Positions 11,701 through 22,739 of a stretch of DNA of 64,000 nt are shown here, piece after piece. Within the stretch, counting starts at the first letter, position 1; each line of letters opens with the position of its first letter. Origin of the DNA: Diphasiastrum complanatum (taxonomy: Eukaryota > Streptophyta > Lycopodiopsida > Lycopodiales > Lycopodiaceae); NCBI GenBank assembly GCA_029204225.1, contig CM055103.1:42976604-43040603 (forward strand), in the 5' to 3' direction. Both the position numbers and the translations under genes were made by a program. Below the pieces are notes generated by a model. That model saw only the letters and a program-made list of their open reading frames with translations. It did not search any database and was not told the origin of the DNA.

Positions 11701-13346
11701 AAGTGCAATACTTATGTAACTTGGACCATTATATAAATTGATATAGACATTTAAGTTAGTAGCAAATTTTGAATAAAAGTTAATTTGTAATAGATATTCA
11801 TTGATTCATTTGAACCAAGCTCTAGGTGTCTGCTTTAGCCCATAAAGAACTTTGTGACTCTTAGAGACTCAATCTTCTAGACTTTTGACAATTTAACCTT
11901 CCGGTTGTTGCATGTAAATATTCTCGTGGATGAAACCATTCAAAAATGCAGTTTGTACATCCATCTAATCTACATCGAGGTCTTATGCTATTGCTACAAC
12001 AAGGTTTGAATAGATGCAAGTTTGATAACAAGACTGAACATCTCTGTATAATCGATTTTTGGTACTTGTGAGTAGCCTTTGGCTATGAGTCTTGCATTCC
12101 ATTTTGATATTGAGCCATTGGTATTGTACGTTCTTTTGAAGACCCACTTGCAATTGATGACCTTCTTTTTGGCAAGTGGTTCGACAAGAGTCGATGTCTG
12201 GTTTTTTTATTAGTAAATTATATTCACTATCCATTATTGCTTTCCCCATATTAGGGTTTGCATTCAATAGTGCATCTTGAATAGTAAGTGGCTCTTCTAC
12301 TACTACCCAAAAAGCTTGAAGAGTATTTTCTAGTGGATGCATCATTCGAGTAGATCTTCAAATACGTTGTTGTTCATCGTGATCTAAATCAGACAAGGAA
12401 TCACAAGGTGTAGGACATGAAGTGGAAGGACTCAAGACAGAGTTTGTTTTCGATATTGGCAATCGATGGTTCAATATTTGAACCAAAAAGTAATTCACGT
12501 TTCTTCATTTAAATATTGTAAAAATTTTCTTTTAGAAAAGCTACTTTGCTAATGAATGCCTTGCCAAACTATAGATCATAGACCTTGTAAGCCTTATAAT
12601 TTGATAGATTTCCAGGAAATATTGACTTGGTACTAGTTTCGTCCAATTTTTGCCTTATTTTAAAAATAGATCAACATAGCAAACACATCCAAAAACTCTT
12701 GGATGATCTATGGATGGTTTTGTACCTAACTAACCTCCTCAAGGGTTTTATTGTTGATGACCTTGATACTGCAACGATTCTGAACATAGTAGGTTGTTGC
12801 AATTGCTTTGCCCAGAACTTGTTCTAAAGATTAGCAACAAATAACATGGATCTTGTTGACTCGACAAGAGTTCGATTCTTTGGTTCGGCTACTTCGTTTT
12901 GCAGAGAATTGTAGCGCAAAGAATATTGTCTCTGAATCTCAAATTTGCTTAGAAAGTCATTCATAGCATTTGGGAAAAACTTTTCTCCTCCATTTGTGTA
13001 TAGGGCTTTGACCTTTCTTTTTGACTAAGTTTTAGATAAACACTTCTATTGTTGAAAATGCATACATGTTTTGATTTGTTTTTTATGAACATGACGATGG
13101 TTCATCAGAAAAAATCATAATGAATGTAATGAAATACATCGATCCTTTGCATGATGGGGTTTGCATCAGGCCACATAGATCACAATGAATTAGACCCATA
13201 ATGCTTTTAGCTCTATGAGCTTGGCCTTTGGGAAATCTTGACCTTGCATGTTTGCCAAGAATACAAGTTTGTTTTGGTGCATTAGAGGAGTTCTCAATAT
13301 CAAAAAGACCCTTTAAGAAATGCCATGTAGGATTAAAAAAAATCAA
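11700..13346 (-). pseudogene. Element H: copia pol relic (integrase to RT)
   Basis: Minus-strand pieces in several frames follow copia order. At 13083-13346 there is pre-integrase/integrase sequence (CILGKHARSRFPKG, SIMGLIHCDLCG). At 12174-12345 comes the start of RT (EPLTIQDALLNANPNMGKA). Near 11900 there is an IYMQQPEG match and at 11811-11862 KVLYGLKQTPRAWF. Frameshifts and stops separate the pieces. No LTR was found and the YVDD box was not seen. This is an old dead copy, not the same subfamily as B and C. Confidence 0.75.
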
Positions 13347-13418
13347 AAAAAAAAAAACAATATTTTTTATTTGCTTGCCCCCACCACTCCCGAGGCCTCT
13401 CCAATAACTAATCTAGTT

Positions 13419-13423
13419 ACATG
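13419..13423 (+). repeat. Target-site duplication of element A, left (ACATG)
   Basis: ACATG abuts the TG end of the left LTR. The same five bases follow the right LTR at 24424-24428. Confidence 0.95.
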
Positions 13424-14124
13424 TGTGAAGAATTGCCAAAAATTGGCAAATCTAGCTTGATCAAAAACCATGTAGAATAGTGTAAATTGTGTACACAAGT
13501 GGGTCCCACACATGTGAGGCCATGATGCCACATGGGAAACCCATCCTAATGTAGGTTAATTCAAGTCAAGAGAGTTGGTCATGTCTATTTGGTGGTCATC
13601 CCTACTTTATAGGACCTACACCTAAGTTTAAGGTGAAAATTTGACCAACTAGCTACCTACCAAGCATAACTCTAGGAAATAGACTAGGGTTTCATTTTAG
13701 GTCAAGGAGAGTGAGTTAACTTCCTTATTACTTGCTGGAAATCCACCTAACTTCAAGAAGGAAGTCGAATTTGCTATGTATTCCCTCTCTCCATAGTGAG
13801 AAGATAGAGAATTTTTGGAGCTCATTGGCAATCTCAAGCTAGTTCACTATGTACATTGAGTTTTTGTGATCCGAATGAAACCAAATCAATTTCTACTTGT
13901 TTCTCAGGTTGAAGGCCGTACTACAGCCTGTATTACACACGTGTGGGCTCGTATTTCAATGTTGATCAATGCTTTTGATTGCTAATGCTTGTTGTTTATC
14001 AAATTGCCAATCTAGATCAACTTTTTTGTGTCTAGTTTTTTGATAGATTGTTAAGCAAGCATCCAATCACTCTTGTGGATCTTTTGTAGATCCATTTATG
14101 GTCCTAAAGTACAGTACTTTCACA
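13424..14124 (+). repeat. 5' LTR of element A
   Basis: 701 bp, TG...CA, about 98.9% identical to the copy at 23723 by direct reading. Contains CACACGTGTG at 13936-13945 and a weak TATA-like TTTATAGG near 13607. Confidence 0.95.
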
Positions 14125-14137
14125 TGGTATCAGAGCC
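14125..14137 (+). promoter_or_regulatory. Primer-binding site of element A
   Basis: TGGTATCAGAGCC directly follows the 5' LTR and is complementary to the 3' end of plant initiator-methionine tRNA. Confidence 0.93.
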
Positions 14138-14560
14138 AAGTACAAGAGCATAAGCCATTGATCTAATGCAAATCCATTTTTAGCAAGTTTTGGTGCTAAA
14201 AGCTAGTATTGAGAGGGCAAGCTAGAATCTTGATTTTGGTGAGGAGATTTGATCCCAAACTTGGTAGGGGTCCAAATCCGTACTGTCCACATGTGTGGGC
14301 ACCTCTGAACCTTCATTTAATGCAAGGTATTCATTTGATCCAAAAAAATTAAATTTGTAAGCTATTGGTGTAATTTTTGGTGGAGATCCTAGGATAATCT
14401 ACCAAGATCATTTGCCATTGATTAGATTTGAATTTGTTTCATGGAATCTAATTAATCTAGGCTGAGTTCAAGTCCTATTAAGGTTAAAAACAGGTCTTGA
14501 AAGTACACCAAGAAGGAAGAAAGAGATTAAGTCATTTTTTTTGTCCAAAAATAGCCAAAT

Positions 14561-14907
14561 TTGGCAAGATTTGATTGTAAGTAGATTTCACATCATCTTA
14601 TCTTCATTCCAACTTTGTGAGGGAGTGCTAGAACTGAGATTATAAGTCCATTTTTTGGATTAGAAATCTAATTTGAGTGAAAAACTACAAGAGAGAGACC
14701 TTAGTGAGTTTCTAGAGACAATCAAATCCATTTCTTGGCAAGATTTGTTTGAAAGTAGTTTTCACTTCATCTTATCTTCATTTCGGCTTTGTGAGGGAGT
14801 GATAGAACTGTGATTATAAGTCCATTTGTTAAATTAGAAATCAAATTTGAGTGAAACACTGCAAGTGTGAGACTTTTGTGAGTTTCAAGTCAATCAAATC
14901 TATTTCT
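14561..14907 (+). repeat. 174-bp tandem duplication in leader of element A
   Basis: Two consecutive units, each starting TTGGCAAGATTTG (14561 and 14735) and ending in a TCAATCAAATC.ATTTC context. They diverge by roughly ten to fifteen percent by eye. The second unit ends immediately before the gag start codon. Confidence 0.85.
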
Positions 14908-16223
14908 TGTTTGTAGAAGTCACTAGTAAGATGGGATTTGTTGGAGCATACCTTCTAGAAGCTAGTGAGAGATTGAATTCTACAAATTATGCTATTTGGA
15001 AGGTTAGGATGGAGTCACTCTTGGTGCTCCAAGACCTTCATGAGTTCTTGATTGAAGATGAAGATGAACCTCTAGGTGCACAGGAGTTCGCTACATACAA
15101 GAAGAGATCTAGGCTTGCACTTCATTGTGTGAAGATGAATGTGAGCAATGATTTGTTGAGAGAAGTATCAGCTTGTACTAATGCTAAAGAGGCTTGGGAG
15201 TCTTTAAAATCAATCTATGAGTCTAGCAACACTTCTAGAGTTCTTATGCTTAGAAATCAAATTTTGCAAAGCATGAGGAGAAGTGGGGAGAGTGCACAGG
15301 ATTATGTACTCAGAATCAAGTCTCTAAATAGGGAGTTGGCTTCCATTGGAGAGAAGATTCATGATGGAGAGCTTGTACAAATTGTCCTTAATGGTCTAGG
15401 AGATGACTTTGCAAATTTGGTCCAAAGTTTTACCATCCAAGACACTTTGCCAACTATAGAAAAACTTCACAGTGTATTAGTGGCTGAAGAGTGTAGGATG
15501 CTCCATGCAAAATCTAGGATGAGTTCCTTGTCTTTGCAGGATGGTGATGAGAAAGCCAATTTCTCAGTCAAGGGCAAAAAGAAGACCAATGGAAAGAAGA
15601 AGCATCCAAAGGAGGCCAAAGAAGAGGATGATGCATCAAGCTCAAAGGACAAGTCAAAGCAAAAATGCTTCTTTTGTGGAAGGAAGGGGCATTATGCATC
15701 TGAATGCTACAAGAGGCTAAGAGCACAAGTGGAGGAGGACAAACAAGGAAACCTTGCAAAGGAGGAGGAGGAGGATGAAGTAGATGTATTCTTGATGGCA
15801 TCTACATCCTCACCAACAAGCAATAGCAATTCAAGAGACAATTGTTGGATCGACAGTGGGGCTAGCTCCCACATGTCTTGTGAGAAGGACTTTTTCTCAA
15901 ACTTACACTCTTTCAATGCTGCTAAAAAGTTTGTCTTTACTGCAAATGATGAAGAGTGTAGGATAGATGGTGTTGGTACCATCTCTTTGTGTCTAGAATC
16001 CTCAAAATGCATGGATCTAGAAAATGTCCTTTATGTACCATCAATCGCCAAGAACATGCTTAGTGTTGGTTTACTCTTAGAAAGTGGTTTGGATGTCCAC
16101 TTTAAGCATGGTGTTTGTTTCATCTTGAAGAATGATGTTTGCATTGCAAAGGGATTTAAACATGGAAGATTGTTTAAGTTGGAAGCTAGTGTTGCTTTTG
16201 AAAGAATGAGCTTGGCAAAGGAG

Positions 16224-16228
16224 GAGAT
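16224..16228 (+). repeat. Target-site duplication of element B, left (GAGAT)
   Basis: GAGAT precedes the LTR at 16229 and recurs at 22653-22657 after the other LTR. Confidence 0.95.
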
Positions 16229-16883
16229 TGTGAAAAATACAGATCCTAAGTGGATCTAAACTCCAAGATCATTGGCTTGAATGCTTGCACTCCAAACTAC
16301 ATAAGCTAGGAATTGGCAACACATTCTATGCTACCTAGAATGCAAAGAACTTGATCAAAAGGCATTTATCACAAATGGAAACTTCCATAAACATCAAGTG
16401 CGGCCCAAAATAGCATTATACAGTCCATAATACATCAGCCTATCACTTTTGGAAAGCACCTAAGATCATACACAATAGCTTGAAGACAATACACACAACA
16501 ATGCTCTCAATGGAGGAAGAAACAATGACAATGATCTATTGATCTCAATGAAGCATACAAAAGGTTTCTCCAACCTGTTCTCCACGACTTCCCTACTATT
16601 TATGGATGAGGAAGATGACTCTCTCTCATCTCTCTAGAAGGTACTTGACCCTAGATATTTCCTATATAGGAAAAATAGCTAAAAATGGCTTATATGACCA
16701 AAATACATCAAAATGGTCTCATTTTGAAGGGTATGAAGTTTGACACTTCATCATACTGAAAAAATACAGTAAATAAAAACATTGTGGCCTGGTTCACACG
16801 TGTGAAACTCCAGAACCAAAACTATTTACAATTTTAGCCAATTTAGGCCTCAAACTAGCTAGGAAATGTTGACAATTTTCACA
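16229..16883 (-). repeat. 3' LTR of element B
   Basis: 655 bp, TG...CA. Holds 7 bp absent from the other LTR near 16255-16265, and CACACGTGTG at 16795-16804. The gag-pol stop codon lies within its first bases. Confidence 0.95.
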
Positions 16884-19800
16884 CTCCCTCTTCAACATTG
16901 GATGCTAGTTTCAACATAGTCTTTGAGCACATTCCAAGATTAGATCTATGCATTAAATATAGGTCCTTTCCCAATGGTTTGGTGAAGATATCCGCCACAC
17001 ACTCCTTTGAAGAGACATGTTGAAGCTCCACCTCTTTGGCAATGACTTGATCTCTCACAAAATGGTGAGCAATCTCAATGTGCTTGCTCCTTGCATGAAA
17101 AACAGGATTGCTTGCCAAGCTTTGGGCTGAAAGGTTATCACAAAGTATGATTGGAGTCTTCTCTGGTTCCAGCAAGTGAAGATCCAATAACATCCTCTTG
17201 ATCCAAAGAATCTCCTTGGTGCATGTTGTTAATGCCTTGTACTCGGCTTCGGTGGAAGATAGAGAGATAGTTGGTTGCTTCTTTGATAGCCATGAGACCA
17301 CTCCATCTCCAAGATAGATTGCAAAGGCACTTGTTGACTTCCTATCCATTTGATCACCTGCAAAATCTGAATCTGAAAATCCACAAAGGTTAGGTGTAGT
17401 ACCTCCATACAAGATGCCAAAATCTCTAGATCCCGAGATGTATCTAAGTACTCTCTTTCCTAGCTTCCAATGAGCCTCACTAGGATCTTGCATAAATTGA
17501 CTTAGTTTACCAACCACAAAGCTTAGATCAGGTCTTGTGATGGTTAACCATATAAGAGATCCTATTAGCTTTCTATAGAGAGTAATGTCCTTGAAGGATC
17601 TTTCATTACTTCTTGTAGTTAGCTTTACATTTGATTCCATAGGAGTAGAAACAACTTTACAATCTTCCATATGAAACCTTTTTAGAATAGAGTTAACATA
17701 CTTTTCTTGACATATGAATGTAGATTTAGAAGTTCTAATAATCTCTATTCCTAAGATATAATGAAGTTTACCAAGATCTTGAATTTCAAACTCTCTTTTG
17801 AGTGCCATCTTGATTTCATCTATATCTAGATTGTTACCACCACTTAAGATAATGTCATCAACATAGATCAAAAGTAAAGTGATATCATTTTCATTCAATC
17901 TAAAGTAGAGAGAATGATCATACTCACTCATAACAAAGTTTTGAGAAAGTAAGAAGGAATTGAGCTTAGCATACCAACTCCTTGGTGCTTGCTTTAGCCC
18001 ATACAAACTCTTTTGGAGATAGCACACATGATTAGGCTCATCATGTGAAACATAGCCCTCGGGTTGCTCCATGTAAATATCTTCTTCAAGATCACCATTC
18101 AAGAAGGCATTAGTAACATCCATTTGCCACATATCCCAATCATAAAGAGTTGCAAGAGAGATTAGGATTCGAATAGTTACCATCTTTGCCACGGGTGCAA
18201 AGGTCTCATCATAGTCAATACCATATTCTTGAGCATACCCCTTTGCCACCAACCTTGCCTTGTACTTGTTGATTGATCCATCTTGATTTGTCTTGATCTT
18301 GAAGATCCACTTACAACCAATTGCCTTCTTGTCCTTTGGAAGCTTTACCAACCTCCATGTGTTGCTTTTGATGAGTGCTTGATGCTCATGATCCATGGCT
18401 TGGATCCATTCCTTCTTTTGAATTGCTTCACCTACACAAGTTGGTTCATCAAAAGAGGTAAGAAAAGCAAAGTTAGAGTTGTCCACCACTTGCTTTCCTT
18501 TTTCATCATAGGTTAGCCTTGATGGCTTAGCCCTTTGCCTTTGAGTCTTCCTTGAAGTTTGCTTTGGAGTGGCATCTCCATCTTCATCCAAGACATCTTG
18601 CACATCATGATGATTAGTAGGCACATCAACATCAACATCAACAACATTGGAAACATTCTCTTCATGAAAGATGACATCCCTACTTATGACAACTTTCTTT
18701 GTAGAAGGAATGTACACTTTGTAAGCCTTGCTTACTTCACTATAGCCAACAAACACACCCTTCTTTGATGAAGGATCTTCTTTAGTTCTATCATCAAGTG
18801 TGATATTGACAAAACATGTACATCCAAAGATCCTACAATGCTTGACACTCGGCCTTCTACCATAAAGAACCTCATGAGGAGTTTTACCATCCAAGGAAGC
18901 ACTTGTCCATCTATTACATAGATATTTAGCACATGCTAAAGCTTCCCCCCAAAAAGACTTAGCAAGATTAGCATGTAGTCTCATTGCCTTGGCACATTCA
19001 CAAAGGGTTCTATTCTTCCTCTCGGCCACTCCATTCTGTTGTGGAGTCCTAGGACTAGACATCTCCCTCTTAATCCCATGTGCTATACAAAAGTCTTTGA
19101 ACCTATTTGAGGTGTATTCCCCTCCATTATCAGATCTTAAGCATTTGATCTTTGTATTGAATTGGTTTTCCATTTCATTCTTGAACTTGACAAATGCAGC
19201 AAACACTTCATCCTTACTTTTAAGAAGATAGATCCAAGTATACCTACTAAAGTCATCAATGAAAGTTGCATACATCTTTGCCCCACCATTGCTAGTTGTA
19301 CTAGAAGAATGAATATCAGAATGCACAAGTTGAAAAGCTTCTTTAGATCTAGAAGTAGATCTAGAATAAGCAAGTCTATGAGATTTGGACAAGGCACAAT
19401 GTTCACAAACACTATTGTTTGCAACAAGACTTTTAGGGAGACCAAGAACAAGCTCTTTCTTTGCCATTACCTCCAAAGATTTGAAGTTGGGATGGCCCAA
19501 CCTCTTGTGCCAAACTTCTTGGTTTGTCAATTGCTCCCTAGCCATACATCCTTCATGATTAGAGATCACACATGCATCAAGCTTGAAAAGTTTACCATGC
19601 CTCCTACCTTGAGCAATCAAGGATCCACATTTACTTATCAAACATGCATCTCCAATGAACTCCACATCAAGTCCTTTGTCAATCATTTGACTTACACTAA
19701 GCAAATTCTTAGTGATTGAAGGAATGTACAAAACATTTTCAAGATTTGCTTTCCTATTTGTTGAAAGGGAAATTGGAATAGTGCCTATGCCTTTGATGTC

Positions 19801-20832
19801 ACATTGACCATCATTTGCAGTGTAGATGATGTTACCTTCTCCCTCATAAGACAATAAGGATGTAAAGTATTCCTTATGTCTTGTCATGTGAGATGAGGCT
19901 CCACTATCAATCCACCAAGGATCATTATCATCTATGTTGGCTAACAAACTTGAAGTCATAACAAGTGATTCACATGTGTTATGTTCTTCCTCATCTATTG
20001 TAAGATTTCCTTGCCTCTCTCCTTGCTCTCTTTTCTTCTTATAACATTCATTTGCAAAATGACCTTTTATCCCACAATAAAAGCACTTGAACTTTGACTT
20101 ATTGTTCTTAGTAGAAGAGGAAGAGGAAGAGTGATCATCATGATCAAAGTTACCACCTTTGGACCATTTCCCTTTGCCTTTACCTTTGCCCTTGAATTTG
20201 CCTTTTGTGAAGAAAGCCTCTTCACCTCCACCTTGCAAGGATGCACCATCAAGCTTTGATTGCAACCTATGTTCTTCAGCCAATAAGATTTCTTGCAAGT
20301 CAACCACACTTGGCAAGACTCTTTGAATGGCAAAACTTTGCACAAGGTTAGCATGTTCATTTAGCAAACCATTCAACATAACTTGGACTATTTCACCATC
20401 TTTTATGTTCTCATCAATGCATGCTAAATCATCACTTAGGGACTTAACTCTCAAGATAAATGCATGAGCACTTTCACCCTCTCTTTGCCTACTAGAAAAT
20501 ATTTGTCTCCTTAGGGTCAATACCCTAGATGTGGACTTTGATTCAAAGAGCTTCTTTAAGGCATTCCATGCCTCACTTGCACTTTGACACTTTCCAACTT
20601 CCTTGAGAAGTTCATTTGTAACATTCATTTTAATGATATGAAGAGCCCTTTTGGCCTTCTTATCAAACCTTTGTTGCTCTTGAAGTGTGAGAGGTCTCTC
20701 TTCAATTTCTGCAACTATGTCCATGAGTTCATTCAACTCAAGTAAGGACTCCATCCTCACTTTCCAAGTAGAGTAGTTTGATGAACTCAACCTTTCACTA
20801 GACTCTAGCATGATCCCACCATTGGAAGCCAT
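16879..20832 (-). CDS. gag-pol: Copia gag-pol polyprotein of element B (intact)
   Basis: 1317 codons with no break. Gag residues 1-245. Zinc knuckle C250-C263 (CFYCGIKGHFANEC). Protease D309-S-G (WWIDSGASSHM). Integrase HHCC domain (H442, H446, C476, C479) and DDE residues D506, D568 and E604, with 35 residues between the last two. RT YVDD at 990-993, after LYGLKQAPRSWY. RNase H SDSDFAGD near 1153-1160, then SSTEAEYKAL. All catalytic motifs are present. The start ATG at 20832 begins MASNGGIMLESSERLSSSNY, matching element C. The protein ends ...EEGV; those codons are the polypurine tract and the TGA falls inside the 3' LTR. Like other copia elements it would make Gag particles and reverse-transcribe and integrate its RNA. 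Confidence 0.97.
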   Translation of the reverse strand: MASNGGIMLESSERLSSSNYSTWKVRMESLLELNELMDIVAEIEERPLTLQEQQRFDKKAKRALHIIKMNVTNELLKEVGKCQSASEAWNALKKLFESKSTSRVLTLRRQIFSSRQREGESAHAFILRVKSLSDDLACIDENIKDGEIVQVMLNGLLNEHANLVQSFAIQRVLPSVVDLQEILLAEEHRLQSKLDGASLQGGGEEAFFTKGKFKGKGKGKGKWSKGGNFDHDDHSSSSSSTKNNKSKFKCFYCGIKGHFANECYKKKREQGERQGNLTIDEEEHNTCESLVMTSSLLANIDDNDPWWIDSGASSHMTRHKEYFTSLLSYEGEGNIIYTANDGQCDIKGIGTIPISLSTNRKANLENVLYIPSITKNLLSVSQMIDKGLDVEFIGDACLISKCGSLIAQGRRHGKLFKLDACVISNHEGCMAREQLTNQEVWHKRLGHPNFKSLEVMAKKELVLGLPKSLVANNSVCEHCALSKSHRLAYSRSTSRSKEAFQLVHSDIHSSSTTSNGGAKMYATFIDDFSRYTWIYLLKSKDEVFAAFVKFKNEMENQFNTKIKCLRSDNGGEYTSNRFKDFCIAHGIKREMSSPRTPQQNGVAERKNRTLCECAKAMRLHANLAKSFWGEALACAKYLCNRWTSASLDGKTPHEVLYGRRPSVKHCRIFGCTCFVNITLDDRTKEDPSSKKGVFVGYSEVSKAYKVYIPSTKKVVISRDVIFHEENVSNVVDVDVDVPTNHHDVQDVLDEDGDATPKQTSRKTQRQRAKPSRLTYDEKGKQVVDNSNFAFLTSFDEPTCVGEAIQKKEWIQAMDHEHQALIKSNTWRLVKLPKDKKAIGCKWIFKIKTNQDGSINKYKARLVAKGYAQEYGIDYDETFAPVAKMVTIRILISLATLYDWDMWQMDVTNAFLNGDLEEDIYMEQPEGYVSHDEPNHVCYLQKSLYGLKQAPRSWYAKLNSFLLSQNFVMSEYDHSLYFRLNENDITLLLIYVDDIILSGGNNLDIDEIKMALKREFEIQDLGKLHYILGIEIIRTSKSTFICQEKYVNSILKRFHMEDCKVVSTPMESNVKLTTRSNERSFKDITLYRKLIGSLIWLTITRPDLSFVVGKLSQFMQDPSEAHWKLGKRVLRYISGSRDFGILYGGTTPNLCGFSDSDFAGDQMDRKSTSAFAIYLGDGVVSWLSKKQPTISLSSTEAEYKALTTCTKEILWIKRMLLDLHLLEPEKTPIILCDNLSAQSLASNPVFHARSKHIEIAHHFVRDQVIAKEVELQHVSSKECVADIFTKPLGKDLYLMHRSNLGMCSKTMLKLASNVEEGV
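16884..16893 (-). promoter_or_regulatory. Polypurine tract of element B
   Basis: The complement reads GAAGAGGGAG, directly before the 3' LTR. It would prime plus-strand DNA synthesis. Confidence 0.85.
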
Positions 20833-21992
20833 GATTCTAATGTTTCTTCAACTTTTAGGTTCTGTCCTAAAGCACTTAGCACTCACTTTTCTCTCAACAA
20901 ATGATAGATAAAGAGATCTATGAAGATTTAGGACCCTAAAACACTTCTATCTTGAACCTAGATGGTTTCCAAGCATAGAAAGGAAGATTGAAACACATGC
21001 AACACTTTGCACACACTAAGAATGGATTACAAAATCAAACCAACCTGAACACACTCTTGCTTAAGCTCTCAAACTTTCCAGCAAGTGACCAAATCAAGTT
21101 ATGGTGTGAAGAGTTACTTGCATTCTTAGAAAATACCCAAAACTAGGATGCCAAGATTACCTAGTAATGAACAAACTTGATCAACATATGATCAACACAC
21201 TAAGATATTGATTCAACCTGTAAAACCACATGTAAACCACACTTCTAAAAGTTTATAAACTCCAGCAAGTGATAAATACAAGATTTAGAGGTGAATGAAT
21301 GAGCACACTTAGTGAATCACAAGACTAGCTTCACTATCTTGTCAAATCTTGGTGTTTAGATGTAGATCTAAGATCACTTCACATGAGAATGTTCCTCAAC
21401 CTGTTAAGAACCTGAAAACACACTTGCATAATGGTTAACACCTTCCAGCAAATGCTCCAATCAAATTACATAAGGAGAGTTACTTACATGCTCAACAAAG
21501 TACACCAAAATTTATGCCAAAATTGATGACAATCTTTACAATATGCTCTTCACAATGGAGCTTACAATATGTTCACCCAAAAAAGGGGATCTTTCATCCA
21601 AATGGGAGCTTTGCTCAGCCTTTAGGAGAATTACAACTCAATCAAAAGAGCATTTGTCATCCACTTAAGGAGAAGTTTCATCCACTTAAGGAGAGTGTTC
21701 ATCCAAGAATGGAGATTGTCAACAATAGGATTGAAAAGAACATTGTTAGTATTGAATATGCACAAGCCTCACAATCACAAATGATTAGGTGTTATGATCT
21801 GATCCAAAATAGTTTCTTTTCAGCCTCTGATCTTCAATAGACCTGAAATATGCTTTTGATCCACAAGTTCAACTCACAAAACAAAGGTTAGTAAGATTTG
21901 ATCAACAAAGCAATGCAAAATCATGCTAGAACTTGATCAAACATCCAAATATCACCAAAAATGGAATACTTACTGTAAATAGAAGCCAACCA
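20833..21992 (-). other. Leader of element B with threefold ~178-bp repeat
   Basis: About 1.16 kb between PBS and gag start. Three diverged tandem units start CAACCTG at 21041, 21215 and 21397, each with CACACTT and CCAGCAA blocks. A 108-codon plus-strand frame at 21514-21840 lies in the leader and contains short repeats (HPLKE); it is antisense to the element and probably chance. Confidence 0.7.
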
Positions 21993-22004
21993 GCTCTGAT
22001 ACCA
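21993..22004 (-). promoter_or_regulatory. Primer-binding site of element B
   Basis: The complement reads TGGTATCAGAGC, directly inside the 5' LTR; initiator-methionine tRNA type. Confidence 0.92.
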
Positions 22005-22652
22005 TGTGAAAAATACAGATCCTAAGTGGATATAAGATCATTGGCTTGAATGCTTGCACTCCAAACTACATAAGCTAGGAATTGGCAACACATTCTATGC
22101 TACCTAGAATGCAAAGAACTTGATCAAAAAGCATTTATCACAAATGGAAACTTCCATAAACATCAAGTGCGGCCCAAAATAACATTATACAGTCCATAAT
22201 ACATCAGCCTATCACTTTTGGAAAGCACCTAAGATCATACACAATAGCTTGAAGACAATACACACAACAATGCTCTCAATGGAGGAAGAAACAATGACAA
22301 TGATCTATTGATCTCAATGAAGCATACAAAAGGTTTCTCCAACCTGTTCTCCACAACTTCCCTACTATTTATGGATGAGGAAGATGACTCTCTCTCCTCT
22401 CTCTAGAAGGTACTTGACCCTAGATATTTCCTATATAGGAAAAATAGCTAAAAATGGCTTATATGACCAAAATACATCAAAATGGTCTCATTTTGAAGGG
22501 TATGAAGTTTGACACTTCATCATACTGAAAAAATACAGTAAATAAAAACATTGTGGCCTGGTTCACACGTGTGAAACTCCAGAACCAAAACTATTTACAA
22601 TTTTAGCCAATTTAGGCCTCAAACTAGCCAGGAAATGTTGACAATTTTCACA
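22005..22652 (-). repeat. 5' LTR of element B
   Basis: 648 bp, nearly identical to 16229-16883. A TATA-like CATAAATA on the minus strand lies at about 22366-22373. CACACGTGTG at 22564-22573. Confidence 0.95.
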
Positions 22653-22739
22653 GAGATCACTCAAGAGGAGATCTTGGCAAAGTGTGATCTTGCTTGCATT
22701 GAGGAGGAGCATCAAAAGGAGGAAGATCTTGAGGATTAG

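Larger units (their letters stand above)
16229..22652 (-). mobile_element. Element B: complete copia retrotransposon nested in A
   Basis: About 6.4 kb, antisense to A, with GAGAT duplications. The LTRs (22005-22652 as 5' copy, 16229-16883 as 3' copy) differ by about five substitutions and a 7-bp indel. PBS, polypurine tract and a single long gag-pol frame are all present. Termini are TGTGAAAA...TTTTCACA. Structurally it looks autonomous. Confidence 0.95.
14931..22739 (+). pseudogene. gag-PR: Gag-protease ORF of element A, interrupted by element B
   Basis: The ATG at 14931 matches the starts of the related Gag proteins (…LLEASERLNSTNYAIWKVRMES), rather than the upstream TTG at 14907. The order is a UBN2-type copia Gag (about residues 8-200), a Lys/Glu-rich linker, a zinc knuckle CFFCGRKGHYASEC, and an aspartic protease with WIDSGASSHM. 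Element B lies after 16228. Ignoring B and one GAGAT copy, the frame continues at 22658 and stops at TAG 22737-22739, giving 459 residues. The stop falls just before where the HKRLGHPN-type preintegrase domain would start. Gag and protease motifs are all present, so the pre-insertion protein would have lacked only pol. Confidence 0.9.

Noticed and set aside
14907-14930. TTG at 14907 as start of A's Gag
   Set aside because: The ATG at 14931 aligns with the start region of the Gag proteins of B, C and D; the upstream codons are leader repeat sequence.
18283-19719. Plus-strand frames of 69-185 codons opposite element B gag-pol
   Set aside because: They are antisense shadows of the B polyprotein with no motif or start context of their own; the same holds for plus-strand frames across 39205-43172.
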